Part shown: positions 1 to 11,895 of the stretch, in pieces
Layout: each line of letters begins with the position of its first letter
Position numbering within the stretch: position 1 is the stretch's first letter
From: Sycon ciliatum
Taxonomy: Eukaryota > Porifera > Calcarea > Leucosolenida > Sycettidae
NCBI RefSeq assembly: GCF_964019385.1
Contig: NC_088654.1
Span: 13,489,700-13,553,699 of the forward strand
DNA length: 64,000 bases
Direction of reading: 5' to 3'
Notes under the pieces: model-generated
Told to the model about the DNA's origin: nothing
Databases searched by the model: none
The model's input: the letters and a program-made list of their open reading frames with translations, nothing else
Translations under genes and position numbers: made by a program

Positions 1-587
1 AAAAAACAGCAGCCATTTAAACGTGCAGTACCAGACGTGAGACCTTGTACTCGCATGACAGTCGCAAGCACTGCTTCACGACTGCATCCAAATCTAAATG
101 AATCCCATTGAATCTAACCATGCTGAGAACTTTTTCGTCCTCACGAAACTAGCAGTTCAATTTATATGCCAAAGTGTGTTACACGAATACGAATGTCAAT
201 GTTGTTTTCTCACCCACCACATGCATTCATTGCCACAAAAGCATCAGTAGCCCTAACATTCAACATCATGACAAACATTAATATAAATCAGGTACAATGG
301 CTTTCGCAAAGTGTCCGATTGCAGAATGCATTGGGAGCACTAAGAAACAATTTTTTATATACATGGAAGAGCACCAAAGGCGCTATGTGTATGTGTGTGA
401 ATGCTAGGAGAATAGTCTAAGTTTTGTGACGTTATCTTTCCGGATGCATAGTTTGGAGTTATGTTGTCGAAAGAAAACACCTTCCAACACTTTGAGCTCA
501 CGAAACCTCCCAGCGCGGCACAAAACTGTGAAACATGAGTCATCATAAACTGTACACCCCTGGCTGGTGGACAATACGTGTTATTCT

Positions 588-725
588 CGTAGCTATGCAG
601 AAGACGTTACTTCAGTAACGTCTGGCGCTAGCCAGGGTCCACACAGCTTTAATTCCCGTAGCTATGCAGAAGACGTTACTTCAGTAACGTCTGGCGCTAG
701 CCAGGGTCCACACAGCTTTAATTTG
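588..725. repeat. Two-copy 69-bp tandem repeat
   Basis: Two nearly identical 69-bp copies (588-656 and 657-725) sit head to tail. Each contains a 9-bp inverted repeat around a TC spacer (GACGTTACT / AGTAACGTC). Because 69 is a multiple of three, a repeated peptide appears in one frame, but this is a by-product and no gene is inferred. Related sequence recurs near 3062. Confidence 0.85.
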
Positions 726-727
726 GT

Positions 728-757
728 GTTTGTTTGTTTGTTTGTTTGTTTGTTTGT
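728..757. repeat. (TTTG)n microsatellite
   Basis: About seven TTTG units run directly after the 69-bp repeats. Short TTTG runs recur at about 830 and 3247, each next to the same CGCCTGGCGCTATCC sequence, so the microsatellite belongs to a dispersed repeat. Confidence 0.85.
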
Positions 758-1114
758 GTCACGCCTGGCGCTATCCCGTATCTGTACCGTACTGTACCGT
801 ACCAGTAAAGACAGCTGGCTACTATATGTTTGTTTGTTTGTGCCATCGACATGCCTGGCGCTATCCCCTACCTGTCCCGTACCATCAAGAGTACGGTACC
901 ATCAAGAGAATGAGTATATATGTAAAGTGTATCGGGGGAATGCATTCAGTGCAGTAACATTTTGTGTGGATTTGTGTGCGAGGCCGAGAACCCACTAGCA
1001 GGCTGGCTGGTCCGCCTGTCGACCAGCCCGGGGATCGCATGTAGGCTGATAGCATAATAATTATAACGTATCAGATTGAGTAATTAAAACGTATATACAG
1101 TCATGTAGGACTAT

Positions 1115-1312
1115 AGCAGGGAGTCATGTAAACGACTCCCAGCTGTATGGGGAGATTTTCTGAAAAAAATACGAAGTAGGGAGACGAGTGAATGCAATCA
1201 GAAAATCTCCCCATACAGCAGGGAGTCATATTATGTAAACGACTCCCTGCTGTATGGGGAGATTTTCTGAAAAACATACGAAGTAGGGAGACGAGTAAAT
1301 GCAATCAGAATG
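1115..1312. repeat. 102-bp tandem repeat with a perfect 27-bp hairpin
   Basis: Two copies of a ~102-bp unit start at 1115 and 1217. The segments 1201-1227 and 1241-1267 are exact reverse complements with a 13-nt loop, so the region can form a strong hairpin. Nothing coding is recognised. Confidence 0.8.
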
Positions 1313-1434
1313 GATGTTAGTTGCCGTCAGTATAATAATAAGAAGAAGAAGAACGCCCGTGATCGGCAGAGTCAGCGCCGGTCCCAAGAAACGTCAGGAC
1401 AGACATCCCGTCGACTCTGCGGGACTTCGACCTG

Positions 1435-2765
1435 TATACTTGTCTACACGATCATCAATTTGGATTCCGGCCCCAGCGATCAACAGTGCAGGTCATGACC
1501 TTGGCTGTAAATGACTGGACGTTGGCTAGAGATGTGGGTCATACAACCGTTGTAGCATTTATTGACTGAAGCAAGGCCTTTGATCGAGTTGTGCACCAGG
1601 AACTTATCCTTACTTTGCACAGCTTAGGCATTCATAGTTCTGCCCTGAAATGGTTTGCTTCCTACCTGAACGGCCGGTACCAGCGTGTATGTATAGCCTC
1701 TGGAACATCATCTCTTCTCCCTGTAACCCGAGGGGTTCCGCAGGGAACAATCTTGGGTCCCACCCTTTTTAACTTATAATATAAGTTAAAAAGGGTGGGA
1801 CCCAAGATTGGCTAGAGACCCAAGATTATTATGTGCGACTCTTACCTGACCTGGTTGCAGGGAGCGGTGCAAAGCTCCTCATGTTTGCCGATGACAAGAC
1901 TTTGTACGCTTCCTCACGAGATCCAATAGTATGCGCCGATGTCGTGTCCTCGGCTCTCGCTAAGCTACACAATGAACTAAGATCACTGGGCATGAGCGTT
2001 AATGTTGACAAAACCGTGGTCATGAGGATCTTGCCGAAGAATGCTCCTGACGTACAAAGACCCGTTCTTGTTGAGCTGGGCGGCACTACCTTAAGGGAAG
2101 TGAGTGTCATTCGCTGCCTTGGTATCCTTATCGATAACAAGCTCTCATTTGTTCCACACGTAGATCACCTCACCAGCAAGGTGTCACGCAAGATAGGCGC
2201 GTTGCGACGCACCTTCCGCCAAATGGCAGCATTTGCCCGTCGCCAGTACCTGCTTAGTGTGATTCATCCTGACCTTGAGTATTGTTTCCCTGTTTACGCA
2301 TCTCACCTATCAGCACAGTCCAGGGAGACATTGTTTACCTTGTTCCGTAGAGCTGTACGAGTTACCTGCGGTGCTTCATATCATGCTGCTGTACCACCCC
2401 TTCTTGCTTCTCTTCAAATAAAACACCTTGAATATCGATACATTTATCAATTTCTTACGTTTACGTTTATTTGTCATATTGTTCAGCCTGCATCATGCTT
2501 ACGCAGTCTTTTCCCTTTGCCCACCTCTAAGCGGTCAACTCGTGGAACTACAACAAACAATTTGTCAATTTGCTTGTATAAATCCATGGTAGGGTACAAT
2601 TCCTTTTCCTCCAGAGCATCCCTTATGTGGAATGCCCTCCCTGCTCACTTGAAAGGAAGTGAGGACATTAGATCATTTTCTACAGAACTTTTGCACGCTC
2701 TAAATGACGAAAAATTGACTATATCCCTATATCCCCTCCTTTTTGAAAATGTATTTCACCAATAA
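1435..2765 (+). pseudogene. LINE reverse transcriptase, C-terminal part, broken
   Basis: In order the frame shows an HQFGFRP block, a catalytic D within a 'SKAFD' block preceded by an in-frame TGA (about 1567), a 'GVPQGTILGP' block, the 'FADD' active-site motif near 1885, an 'LGILID' block and the LINE tail 'MWNALPAHLK'. Between 'GVPQG...LFNL' and the FADD block a perfect fold-back (1749-1809) interrupts the frame. The TGA and the fold-back make it a non-coding fossil. The family looks Jockey/CR1-like from motif spacing; the clade is not certain. Confidence 0.85.
1749..1809. repeat. Perfect 30-bp inverted repeat, 1-nt spacer, inside the RT
   Basis: Bases 1749-1778 and 1780-1809 are exact reverse complements around position 1779. 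The left arm is ordinary RT coding sequence; the right arm is its inverted copy and cuts the frame, which resumes about 20 nt later. It could be a repair fold-back or an assembly artefact. Confidence 0.9.
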
Positions 2766-3204
2766 AATAAGGCTTGGAATTTTTTAAACATGAATATCGA
2801 CGGACTTGCCCCTTCTGTTCATGCATTGCCCTGCTCTAGTAATGGTTCATGAATCCTCCCAGTCCACATTCCTTCTCCGTTTCTCTCCGTTTTTCTTTCC
2901 TTTCAGTTGCATCTTCCTCTCTGCTCTGTTTTATTTTCTCTTTTCGTTTGTCCCTCTTGATATTTGTACTTTGTACTGTTGAGGCAACGAACTGAAATAA
3001 TAAAAACCAACCAAACCAACCAACTCCAGAACGCCCGTGATCGGCAGAGTCAGCGCCGGTCCCATAGCTATGCAGAAGGCGTTACTTGTACTTCAGTATC
3101 TCATTGAAACGTTTTTGCAATACAACGATGTAGCTAATCAAAGGAAAAAGCATTTCCATCAGTTCTAACAACATGCACGATGAGCTAGGCAACAAAGCAT
3201 AGCG

Positions 3205-4306
3205 CAGGGCCCTGAGCTTCCAAGCTCTCTCGTTTGGTATTAATTTTGTTTGTTTGTGTGTTTGTGTCACGCCTGGCGCTATCCGTATCTGACGGCAAAA
3301 AAGCATAGGATGTTATAATTGTTTCAATTCTCCTTTTTTCCATATCCTGGGATTCGAAGCCGCACTATCGCCCTACAAGTACATGCATTCCCCCATACAC
3401 TTCGCATTCATACCCATTCTTCCAAGTTGCTTCACGTTATTATCTTGCGTTTGAAAGCCCTATTTGAATATTGCGGGCAGCTGTATGTGGCAAGCAGTGT
3501 TTGATGGTACGGTACGGTACGGGAGACGGTGTCGTATTACCCTCGATCGTACCTGTCCCGTACCTATCCCCTACCGTACCGTGCCATCAAAGACGGCTGG
3601 CTACAATGCATATTCAAATAGGGCTTTCAAATGAAAGATCACAATGTGAAACAACTTGGAAGAATGGGTATGAATGCGAAGTTATTATTATTTTTCTGTT
3701 TCTGTTTTAATGACAGTCCACTGCACGCCTGAAAAAAAAGTACTTAGTTTATTAGGCGGGTTACAGAACTATCGACTTATCGTTCGCTGGCTTACTTGTA
3801 GTTTGATAACGCTTCGCTCTTCATTGAGATATCTACCATTCTCTCTTTTTCTCCTTATTTTCTCCCCAACCCTCCTTCCCTGTAACATAATAACATATTC
3901 GCTGCCTTGTCATTGAGCATTTGTGCTCGTTTGGATTTGCGAATTCAAATAAAGTATACAAACAAACAAACAAGTGTATGGGGGAATGCATGTAGGGCGA
4001 TAGTGCGGGTTCGAATCCCAGGATATGACTTAAAAAAATAGGAGAATTGAAAAATGTATAACATCCTATGCTTTTTTTGCCGGTAGATACGGATAGCGCC
4101 AGGCGTGACACCAACAAACAAATGTATGCGAAGTGTATCGGGGGATGCATGCAGGGCGCGCGATAGTGCGGGTTCGAATCCCAGGTTATGTCTTTAAAAA
4201 AAGGATTTTTTTAAAGAATTTATAACATCCCTATGCTTTTTTTTGTCTAGGTCATCAAGCCAAAAAAAGCAGAGCGTAGGGCCCTGAGCTTCCAAGCTCT
4301 CTCGTA
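3205..4306. repeat. Composite inverted repeat, about 1 kb, with a nested insert
   Basis: The left arm (about 3265-3475) is the reverse complement of a split right arm (3604-3690 plus about 3960-4116). The split is filled by an insert (about 3691-3958) whose start also occurs, inverted, at 29478-29570. A 28-bp direct repeat (about 3205-3236 and 4277-4306) brackets the whole. The arms contain a B-box-like GGTTCGAATCC at about 4008 and 4172, hinting at a tRNA-derived ancestor, but no A box is clear. Confidence 0.65.
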
Positions 4307-4635
4307 GCCATTCTCTCCCTAGTTTCTTCACCCTCAGGTTCCATCTCTTCACTGTCGGCCTCAATATACTCGTCAAGCTCCCCACTCCTGGTGGCGTCAT
4401 GCTGCCTGTTATTGGTCGGTGTATCTAGGACTAGCATACCTAACCTCTTTTAGCTGTGTTTATAGGGAGAAAGGAATACTATTGTAATAGTACATAGTAG
4501 GTGGATAGATGCGAAGTGAAAGTAGGGTGCGGTTTGACATTTTGTGCTCCGAGGATTAGCCTCGAGGTGTGTCTCTCTACAGAACTACCCCTCCCCATTA
4601 TTGCTTAGAACTAATAAAAGAGACCAACAGTACCA

Positions 4636-5639
4636 ATGGCGACAAACGAAGGCATGGACCTGGCTTTGGTTGGCTATGAGGAGCTCATCAAGATCGGCGA
4701 GCAAATGTCTGTGGATAAAGCCTCGAGCCTCTCCCGGCCGGATCTGGTGAGCGAGCTGAGGAAGCGTGGAGTGGGCGTGTTGGCGCAGGGTTCGCTACCC
4801 ACATCGGAGCTCCAACTTGCAATTGTAAGCCTTACTGACTCAATTAGCTGCATGTCACAGGAAATTGTCTCCTTGAGACAGGATAGAGCCGACAAAATCC
4901 TGAGTCTGGAATTAGAAGTGCAACAACTCAGGCGGGAAGTTCAGGGGCTCCAACAACCGGAAATCTGTGTACACCCTCTCGTACAGGAAGCACAGCAAAA
5001 TTTGGCAATGTCCGGCGGGAAGTTGTACAGCACCGCCGTAGGAGACTTGAATCCCCCACGTGCACGCACCCATATTTCCTCTGGTCCTATGCAGTACACA
5101 CAGGGTAGTACGGGTTCTAGTACTCACCATATGACCCCCGCTCACACCACCTCCAGCCATTTGTCGCAGCCTGTTTTGTCAATGCATGGCACCAGACCAC
5201 ACCCACCTGCTGAGCAATCCAACCCAGGGTCGAGTGCTGCAGGTGCAGAGTGGTCGAAATCACACGCCGTAGGGTTACGTCACGCTACGTGAAACCTCAG
5301 CCCCGGGCAGCCGACCCGCGTGTGCTAACAGGGCCTGAACGTACAAAGAAGCTTGTTCTGTACGTTGGAAATGTCAGCCCGGGTTGCAGGGCAGAGTCAA
5401 TAACAGCGTGGTGCAAGGCCCGCCAAGTTGACGTACTGAACTGTTCGATTTCAGAAAACACGTACCTGGGTACTTGCCATGCTCGCGTAACCGTGGCAGC
5501 ATCGGACGAGGACAAAGTTCTCGACTCCAAATTCTGGCCGGCCACCATCCAGCACACAGTGCGAAAGTGGCGCTTTGCTGATGCCCAAGGTAACAAGTCG
5601 TCTTCTACTTCGCGGCGAGGCAGTGATGATCAATCCTGA
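4636..5639 (+). pseudogene. LINE ORF1 (gag-like nucleic-acid-binding protein), one frameshift
   Basis: The first 219 residues begin at an ATG at 4636. They include a heptad-like segment (about residues 70-110, rich in L, E, Q and R) suggestive of a coiled coil, then a Ser/Thr/His/Pro-rich linker. The frame shifts at about 5250-5292 and continues to 5639 with an 'LYVGNVSPGC' block of RRM-like character and a basic end. LINE ORF1 proteins coat the element RNA; that role is inferred from position and composition. It lies 32 bp before ORF2. Confidence 0.7.
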
Positions 5640-6979
5640 ACTGTCATGCTAACAAACCAACATACACAACGATGCAGCAACAACGACTAAATCCCAACGC
5701 CCCTGTATTCACCCCACGATCAAAACTAGCCCACCCGCTCTACCCCGCTCAGCCCTCCTCTGGCCGACCCGCACACATTGCATGTCCAGTGCTAAATCCA
5801 TCAGCGTTCCTTTTTTTCCCTAAATCCCAGCGTGATTTAACCCTAGTATCTCTGAATTGTCGCTCTGTTGTCAACAAGTTGTCTGAGCTCTGCGTTATTG
5901 CCGAATGTGCTAAGCCTGACATAATCTGCCTAACAGAGACGTGGCTCTGTCCCTCGAACCAGCTCTCACAGTCAGGCTATATCTGCATCCGCAGAGATCG
6001 ACCTCCGGAAGATAATCGGTCAGCGCATTGAAGCCGTGGGTATGGGGGTGTTGCCGTACTTGTCCGTTCGGACTCCTTTCCGTACGTCTCCCCTCGTGCC
6101 GACCTTCAACGCCATGGCTGCGAGTCTGTGTGGCTTGAACTTGGCTCCCCCTCTACTCAATCTCAGAATCCCATCTTACTATGCTGCATGTATCGACCAC
6201 CCTCACAGAGCACAATGCAATTGTCGTACTTTTGTGACATGTTTGTTGAGGCATTACAGGCAGTCTGTTTAGATTCTTATGATCTGTTAGTGACTGGCGA
6301 TTTCAACGCCCACAACTCAAGCTGGTGTCCCACCGATTCTACCTCGAAGGCTGGTGATCTCCTTAGCTCAGTATTTGCTGCTCTTGGGCTCCACCAGATG
6401 GTTGACTTCCCCACTCATTCCTCACCTAATGGCTCTGTTTCGTGTCTGGACTTGGTGATCACCAACCGACCACGCCTCGTGCGCTCAATTGATCAAGCAT
6501 CTCCCTTGGGTATGTCTGACCATATACAGATTGTTTGCACTTTATGTTACGCCCCTATTTCGAACTACTTCCCCAACTCTTCCACTGGTCCTCCCTCTTC
6601 ACTGTATCGCTTCAAACAAGTACCTTCGCACCTTTGGCAATTAATCAACGCTGATTTAGCTGGCTACAACTGGTCCTCTCTGAACACGTACACTGATGTT
6701 AATGACGCACTTCATCACTTTGATTGTGAGCTCCAGTCCGTCTTCCGTCGTCACCTCACCTCATTCGGAGCCACCCACACTGTGACATCTCCACGGCCCC
6801 GCATGCAATCTCCACCATGGGTTACTGCTGAGCTCAGGTCTGCTGTAAAACGCAAGCGTGATCTATATAGTGTGTACAAAAAATATCCGACAGCAGTAAA
6901 TCATGCAGCTTATAACCGACAAAGGAATGCTGTAAAGCACCTGTCTCGGCAAGCACATCGTCAATATATGGCCCAGAAT

Positions 6980-8201
6980 CTGCGAAAACCAGGCTTAGGG
7001 TGAAATTTCACAAAATGACTTTTTCCCATTTTCAGCTTCTATTGGGCAAGGGGGGTCAGGAAACAAAATATTACAGGTGTGGGTCGACTCATAGTGGTAT
7101 TAAAAGCATCTCAAACACACCAGGGTATTGTGTTAAAAAATCCAAAAAAAACACAAAATTGTTATCACAGAAAAGAAATGAAGAGAGATCCACCAGACTG
7201 AAGGAAGAGACATGGATATTTTTTGTTTAGGTGACATGACAAGGTAGGCATGTGGGGGCAGGCTTGTTGTGGCCCCTTCATGCTGCAGGCTGTAGTGGCC
7301 ATGCACAGTTCTGCATGAATTTTGTTTGCTCCTCACTATACTACTAGTGCACTCAGCACATTCTGGGGCTGAATACATGTACTGACATGCTCTGGCGCTA
7401 CACACCACAAGGAAACCTGACTCCAGTTGAGATGGCACCTTTTGAAGGGTGAATCTAGTACACCTGTTCAGAAACAAGCAAGAACACAGCCTTTTCAAAC
7501 TGTTCCCTGTTCATAGTAAGCGCATAGTGTGCTGGCGTGCTGCAGTATCTGCTTGGTGCTGACCAGCAAGTGAAATATCAGCACGCGGTACAATCCCTTG
7601 CAGCTAGCCTTCCAGCGAGGAAAGTCTCGAGTGGGGGCCTCTCGATCTGCTCACTCATTCGCCTGGCATTCAGTAGCACTTCATCGCCAAGGGTTTCAAT
7701 TCAAAACCGTTTTCACACTGCGCTTCAAGCCATTTTCCTCGTGAACTTGCTGCAAACGTATGAGCTCCGCTGCGCGTGTTCCCTTTGCATGAGGCCCAGA
7801 AACAGCTAGTATCTCCGTACTTCGATTGGCTGGATTGATGTCGTCCAGGTTCTCCTCGCTATCGCCATCACGACTCTAACTGGAGACGATTTCTTCACCA
7901 TTTTCCGCAAGCAGCAGCTAGCGCAGAAATTTCGCCATCCATGAGTGTAGGAGATGGAATCCGTTCGATCAGCTCAAAAACTCTTCATTGTGACTAGAGG
8001 AGTAGCAGGGATACTCTACCGGAAGCCCTTTGACTTCCCTGACTGCTGAAACCCTTCCTGCCATGACTGCTACTTCTTCAAACAAGCGAGATTCTCTTTG
8101 GTTCCACTTCACTGCACTCGATCGTCCACGCGACACAACCTTTTTACAAAACATCATTTTTCTCAAAAAAATGATTTTCACCCTAAGCCTGGTTTTCGCA
8201 G
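6980..8201. mobile_element. 1222-bp TIR DNA element inserted in LINE ORF2
   Basis: The ends are inverted repeats (CTGCGAAAACCAGGCTTAGG on the left, its complement on the right, ~26 bp in total before they diverge). The apparent repeat extends about 14 bp outward because the LINE target was itself palindromic (GGCCCAGAATTCTGGGCC). A 2-bp AT duplication or a blunt insertion both fit. Open frames inside (7133-7498 on -, 7537-7809 on +) resemble nothing I recognise, so it is probably non-autonomous. Confidence 0.8.
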
Positions 8202-9641
8202 ATTCTGGGCCATATACGCTCCATCCAAGCATCACTAACGTCACCGAATCGACCTACCGGTACACTCTTTCAGTTTGTGCGAGCACAGCGGCACACTTCT
8301 GGCCGTGTCATGCCCCAAACGATGATAGCATCCGACGGTAAGGTCGCCACGTCCCCCAAGAGCATAGCTGATGTTCTGAACACTCAGTTCACCTCATTTG
8401 GGCTACCTGACGATCCTTCGTGGCGCATTCCCCCTTTGTCCCAGTCGCCTTTCATATCTGTTCCGTTCCGTACAATCACTGTCACTACGTTTCAAGTTCG
8501 GAAATATGTGAAGCGCCTGAAATGTGGAAAGTCTCCCGGCTCAGATGGGATCCCGAATGAAGTGCTGCAGTCTCTTTCACCATCAATAGCCTATCCTCTC
8601 GCCATTATTTTTAATATGTCATTTCGAACTGGTACATTCCCACAGGATTGGAAATCCGCCATCGTGACACCGCTTTACAAGAATAAAGGCTCCCGTGCTT
8701 GCCCGGCAAACTACCGCCCCATCTCTCTGCTGCGCACAGTTTTCAAACTTTGTGAGCGTATTGTATTCGATTCCCTCTACCTGCACATCGCTCCGGCTCT
8801 CTCACCTGCTCAGTCGGGATTCTGCCGTGGTGACTCAACTCAATACCAGGTGACTCGACTTGTCCAAGACATAGCGACAAAGAGGAACTGTGGGGAGCAC
8901 GTGGGAATGGTGTTTTTCGACTTGGCTAAGGCATTCGACACCATTTGGCATCGTGGCTTACTTGCCAAGTTGGAGGTCACCTTCCGGGTGGAGGATGCTG
9001 CCTTGCGTTGGATATCCTCGTATCTGTCTGCTCGTTCTCAGGCTGTTCGCTTGTCCTATTTCTTGTCTGACCCCCTCCCTGTATCGTCTGGAGTGCCCCA
9101 AGGTTCCATTCTGGGTCCTTTGTTATTCTTGCTTTACGTTAATTGACCTACCTTCAGTTGTCCCCGATGTTAGTTTGTATGCGGATGACACTGGCCTTAT
9201 CTGTTCTGATTCCTCCCCTGCACAATTACTCCTTACCATGCAGCATCGCATCAACAGCACTGTCATGTGGATGCAAACGTGGAAACTCCAGCCCAATTTA
9301 GACAAGACAGAAGCCATGTATATTTCTTCATCCCCTCCTGATCAACCATTATACTTCCCTGACTCGACTATGCCTATCCGTGTTGTTACTCAGCACAAAC
9401 ATCTAGGTGTGATGTTTGACTGCAAACTCTCTTGGGCTGCACATGTCAACTGTGTATGCAAGCGAACCAGTTCAGCATTAGGGGTACTACAACCACATTC
9501 CACTCATTTGCCCATCCAGTGTAAACTATTATTTTATCAGTGCTATATTCTCCCTATATCCGACTATTGCGATACTGCTTGGTGTGGCCTTTCTGACACA
9601 ACTCTGAACCAATTAGAAGTCCACCATAGATTTATACTTAA

Positions 9642-11895
9642 GAGAGCATGTCTGAGAAAACCAGAACATATGTGCAAGTCGATCTCTCAGATTTCGCTCA
9701 AATTTTGCAGGTAGGTTTGCTTTGGGGTGTAGATCGACATTCCAAAGCCCGCGCAAAATCTTATGAAGGGAACTATGAAATTGGCACACCCCTCAATATT
9801 GGCCCAATATTGGCACGATTTATGGGTCTATAAACGAGCCACGGCACAGCGTACAAGAACAAGCTACGAACAAAACTCCATCAAGCCAACATTACCTCAC
9901 CTTAGAAGAGTTCTTGGGGCAGCACCACTTAGCCACGCCAGCATCCCAGAATACGAGGGCAATCATCCCTTGACGCCACAAATGATCGTCTTGAAAATAG
10001 CCAAATTACAAGCGCTGATAAAACAGCGAGCTACGTCCTCAATTAGCAAACACTATACACCGGCAGATAGTAGAACACCTCTTCTAGCACTGAGGACATG
10101 TCCCCCATCATCCTTTTGGGGTTTTCTTGAAATAAACAATTTTGAATTTTCCACTCGACCATTCTGAAATACGTCCAAACTCATACCTGCGCAGGAAAGC
10201 TCGCCCCTCCGCGACGTCTAGACAGCAATTTCTACTCCAACACCACTCCCAACACTGCAGAACAAAGTGTTTTGGTGACTCTGACAAGGAAAAGCAGCGG
10301 TGATCACTTGTCACTCCAAACGACAAGCTTCTCCTTGCGCCACCAACATTTTTCGGTGCAACAGTTGATGCAAAAGTGACTGAATTTTTGCGTGTAGTTT
10401 TTGGATTTACTGCAAGAGGAATGATGAAATCACGTGCCTCGTGACACAAGAATGCCAGGTCTCGTAGATCACGGTTCAGCAGTTGTTCTGAGTCACCTTG
10501 ATCAAGCGCTCCTGCACTTACATGGATCACCCGTTGATCTAGATCGAATCAAGTGCATCTTGATGTCCAGCTCAAGAACACGCATGTCGTGTTGTAGGCC
10601 TTCCAGCTGGGACTTTCCCTCAACATGCAGCACAGAGACTAGGGCGAGTGGGGTCAAATCACGTTGTTCATGACGTAAGAAATCTGCCATGCGGGCGCGC
10701 CACATACTTCATGCAACCAGTATTGGCCGCGCGCTGGTCAACTCCAAGCGACCTTGATGGCATGGACCACGCTCATTCCTTGCTGTTGCAGATCTACGTG
10801 GATCATCAGCATGTAAACCAGCCGTAGTTCCTGTTGAACCATGTTCGGGATGAGCGAGGTTAGTGTGAAAAAATGCATCCCTGTTCTTACTGCAAGAGGA
10901 AATATCTCAAAGAATTCTTTTCCAATGCAATACTGCTAGCGATATAACGATAGTTTCTGCATGTTCTGAGCAGAGCATGCAAGAAATATTATGCATCTTA
11001 CCTCCTCCCTCATGGTCAGTTTCGAATAGCGCCTCAGGAACGATCGTGATCGTGTGCATTGTGTCGTGCACCAGAAAGCATTATTCTACGTCACGATCCA
11101 CGTGATTTCTTCATTCCTCTTGCAGTAAAATCCAAAAACTACACGCAAAAATTCAGTCACTTTTGCATCAACTGTTGCAACGAAAAATGTTGGTGGCGCA
11201 AGGAGAAGCTTGTCGTTTGGAGTGACAAGTGATCACCGCTGCTTTTCCTTGTCAGAGTCAACAATACACTTTGTTCTGCAGCGTTGGGAGTGGTGTTGGA
11301 GTAGAAATTGCTGACTAGACGTCGCGGAGGGGCGAGCTTTCCTGCGCAGGTATGAGTTTGGACGTATTTCAGAATGGTCGAGTGGAAAAATTCAAAATTG
11401 TTTATTTCAAGAAAACCCCAAAAGGATGATGGGGGACATGTCCTCAGTGCTAGAAGAGGTGTTCTACTATCTGCCGGTGTATAGTGTTTGCTAATTGAGG
11501 ACGTAGCTCGCTGTTTTATCAGCGCTTGTAATTAGGCTATTTTCAAGACGATCATTTGTGGCGTCAAGGGATGATTGGCCTCGTCTTCTGGGATGCTGGC
11601 GTGGCTAAGTAGTGCTGCCCCAAGAACTCTTCTAAGGTGAGGTAATGTTGGCTTGATGGAGTTTTGTTCGTAGCTTGTTCTTGCACGCTGTGCCGTGGCT
11701 CGTTTGTAGACCCATAAATCGTGCCAATATTGGGCCAATATTGAGGGGTATACCAATTTCATAGTTCCCTTCAAAAGATTTTGTGCGGGCTTTGGAATGT
11801 CGATCTACACCCCAAAGCAAACCTACCTGCAAAATTTGAGCGAAATCTGAGAGATCGACTTGCACATATGTTCTGGTTTTCTCAGACATGCTCTC
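9642..11895. mobile_element. 2254-bp fold-back DNA element with TTAA target duplication
   Basis: TTAA at 9638-9641 and 11896-11899 borders inverted arms of about 805 bp (9642-10446 and 11090-11895) that start GAGAGCATGTC. Excision at TTAA restores the LINE reading frame. TTAA duplications are known from piggyBac and Sola3 elements; the GAG start does not fit the usual piggyBac CCC end. The ~640-bp core has only short frames (for example 10502-10705 on -), with no transposase recognised, so it is non-autonomous. A diverged lone end lies at 52490-52865. Confidence 0.88.

Larger units (their letters stand above)
1387..3027 (+). mobile_element. 5'-truncated LINE with 37-bp target-site duplication
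   Basis: A 37-bp direct repeat (1350-1386 and 3028-3064) exactly borders a 1.64-kb segment that encodes the second half of a LINE reverse transcriptase and ends in an AAATAATAAAAACC-type A-rich tail. A long target duplication, a 5' truncation and an A-rich 3' end together mark target-primed reverse transcription. The target was a short AAT/AAG microsatellite. Confidence 0.88.

Noticed and set aside
567-998. 143-codon frame with a repeated 23-residue peptide
   Set aside because: The repeat is the 69-bp DNA tandem read in a frame that happens to be open; it runs on into a TTTG microsatellite.
4000-4022. GGTTCGAATCC as a tRNA gene
   Set aside because: A B-box-like sequence only; no A box and no cloverleaf stems.
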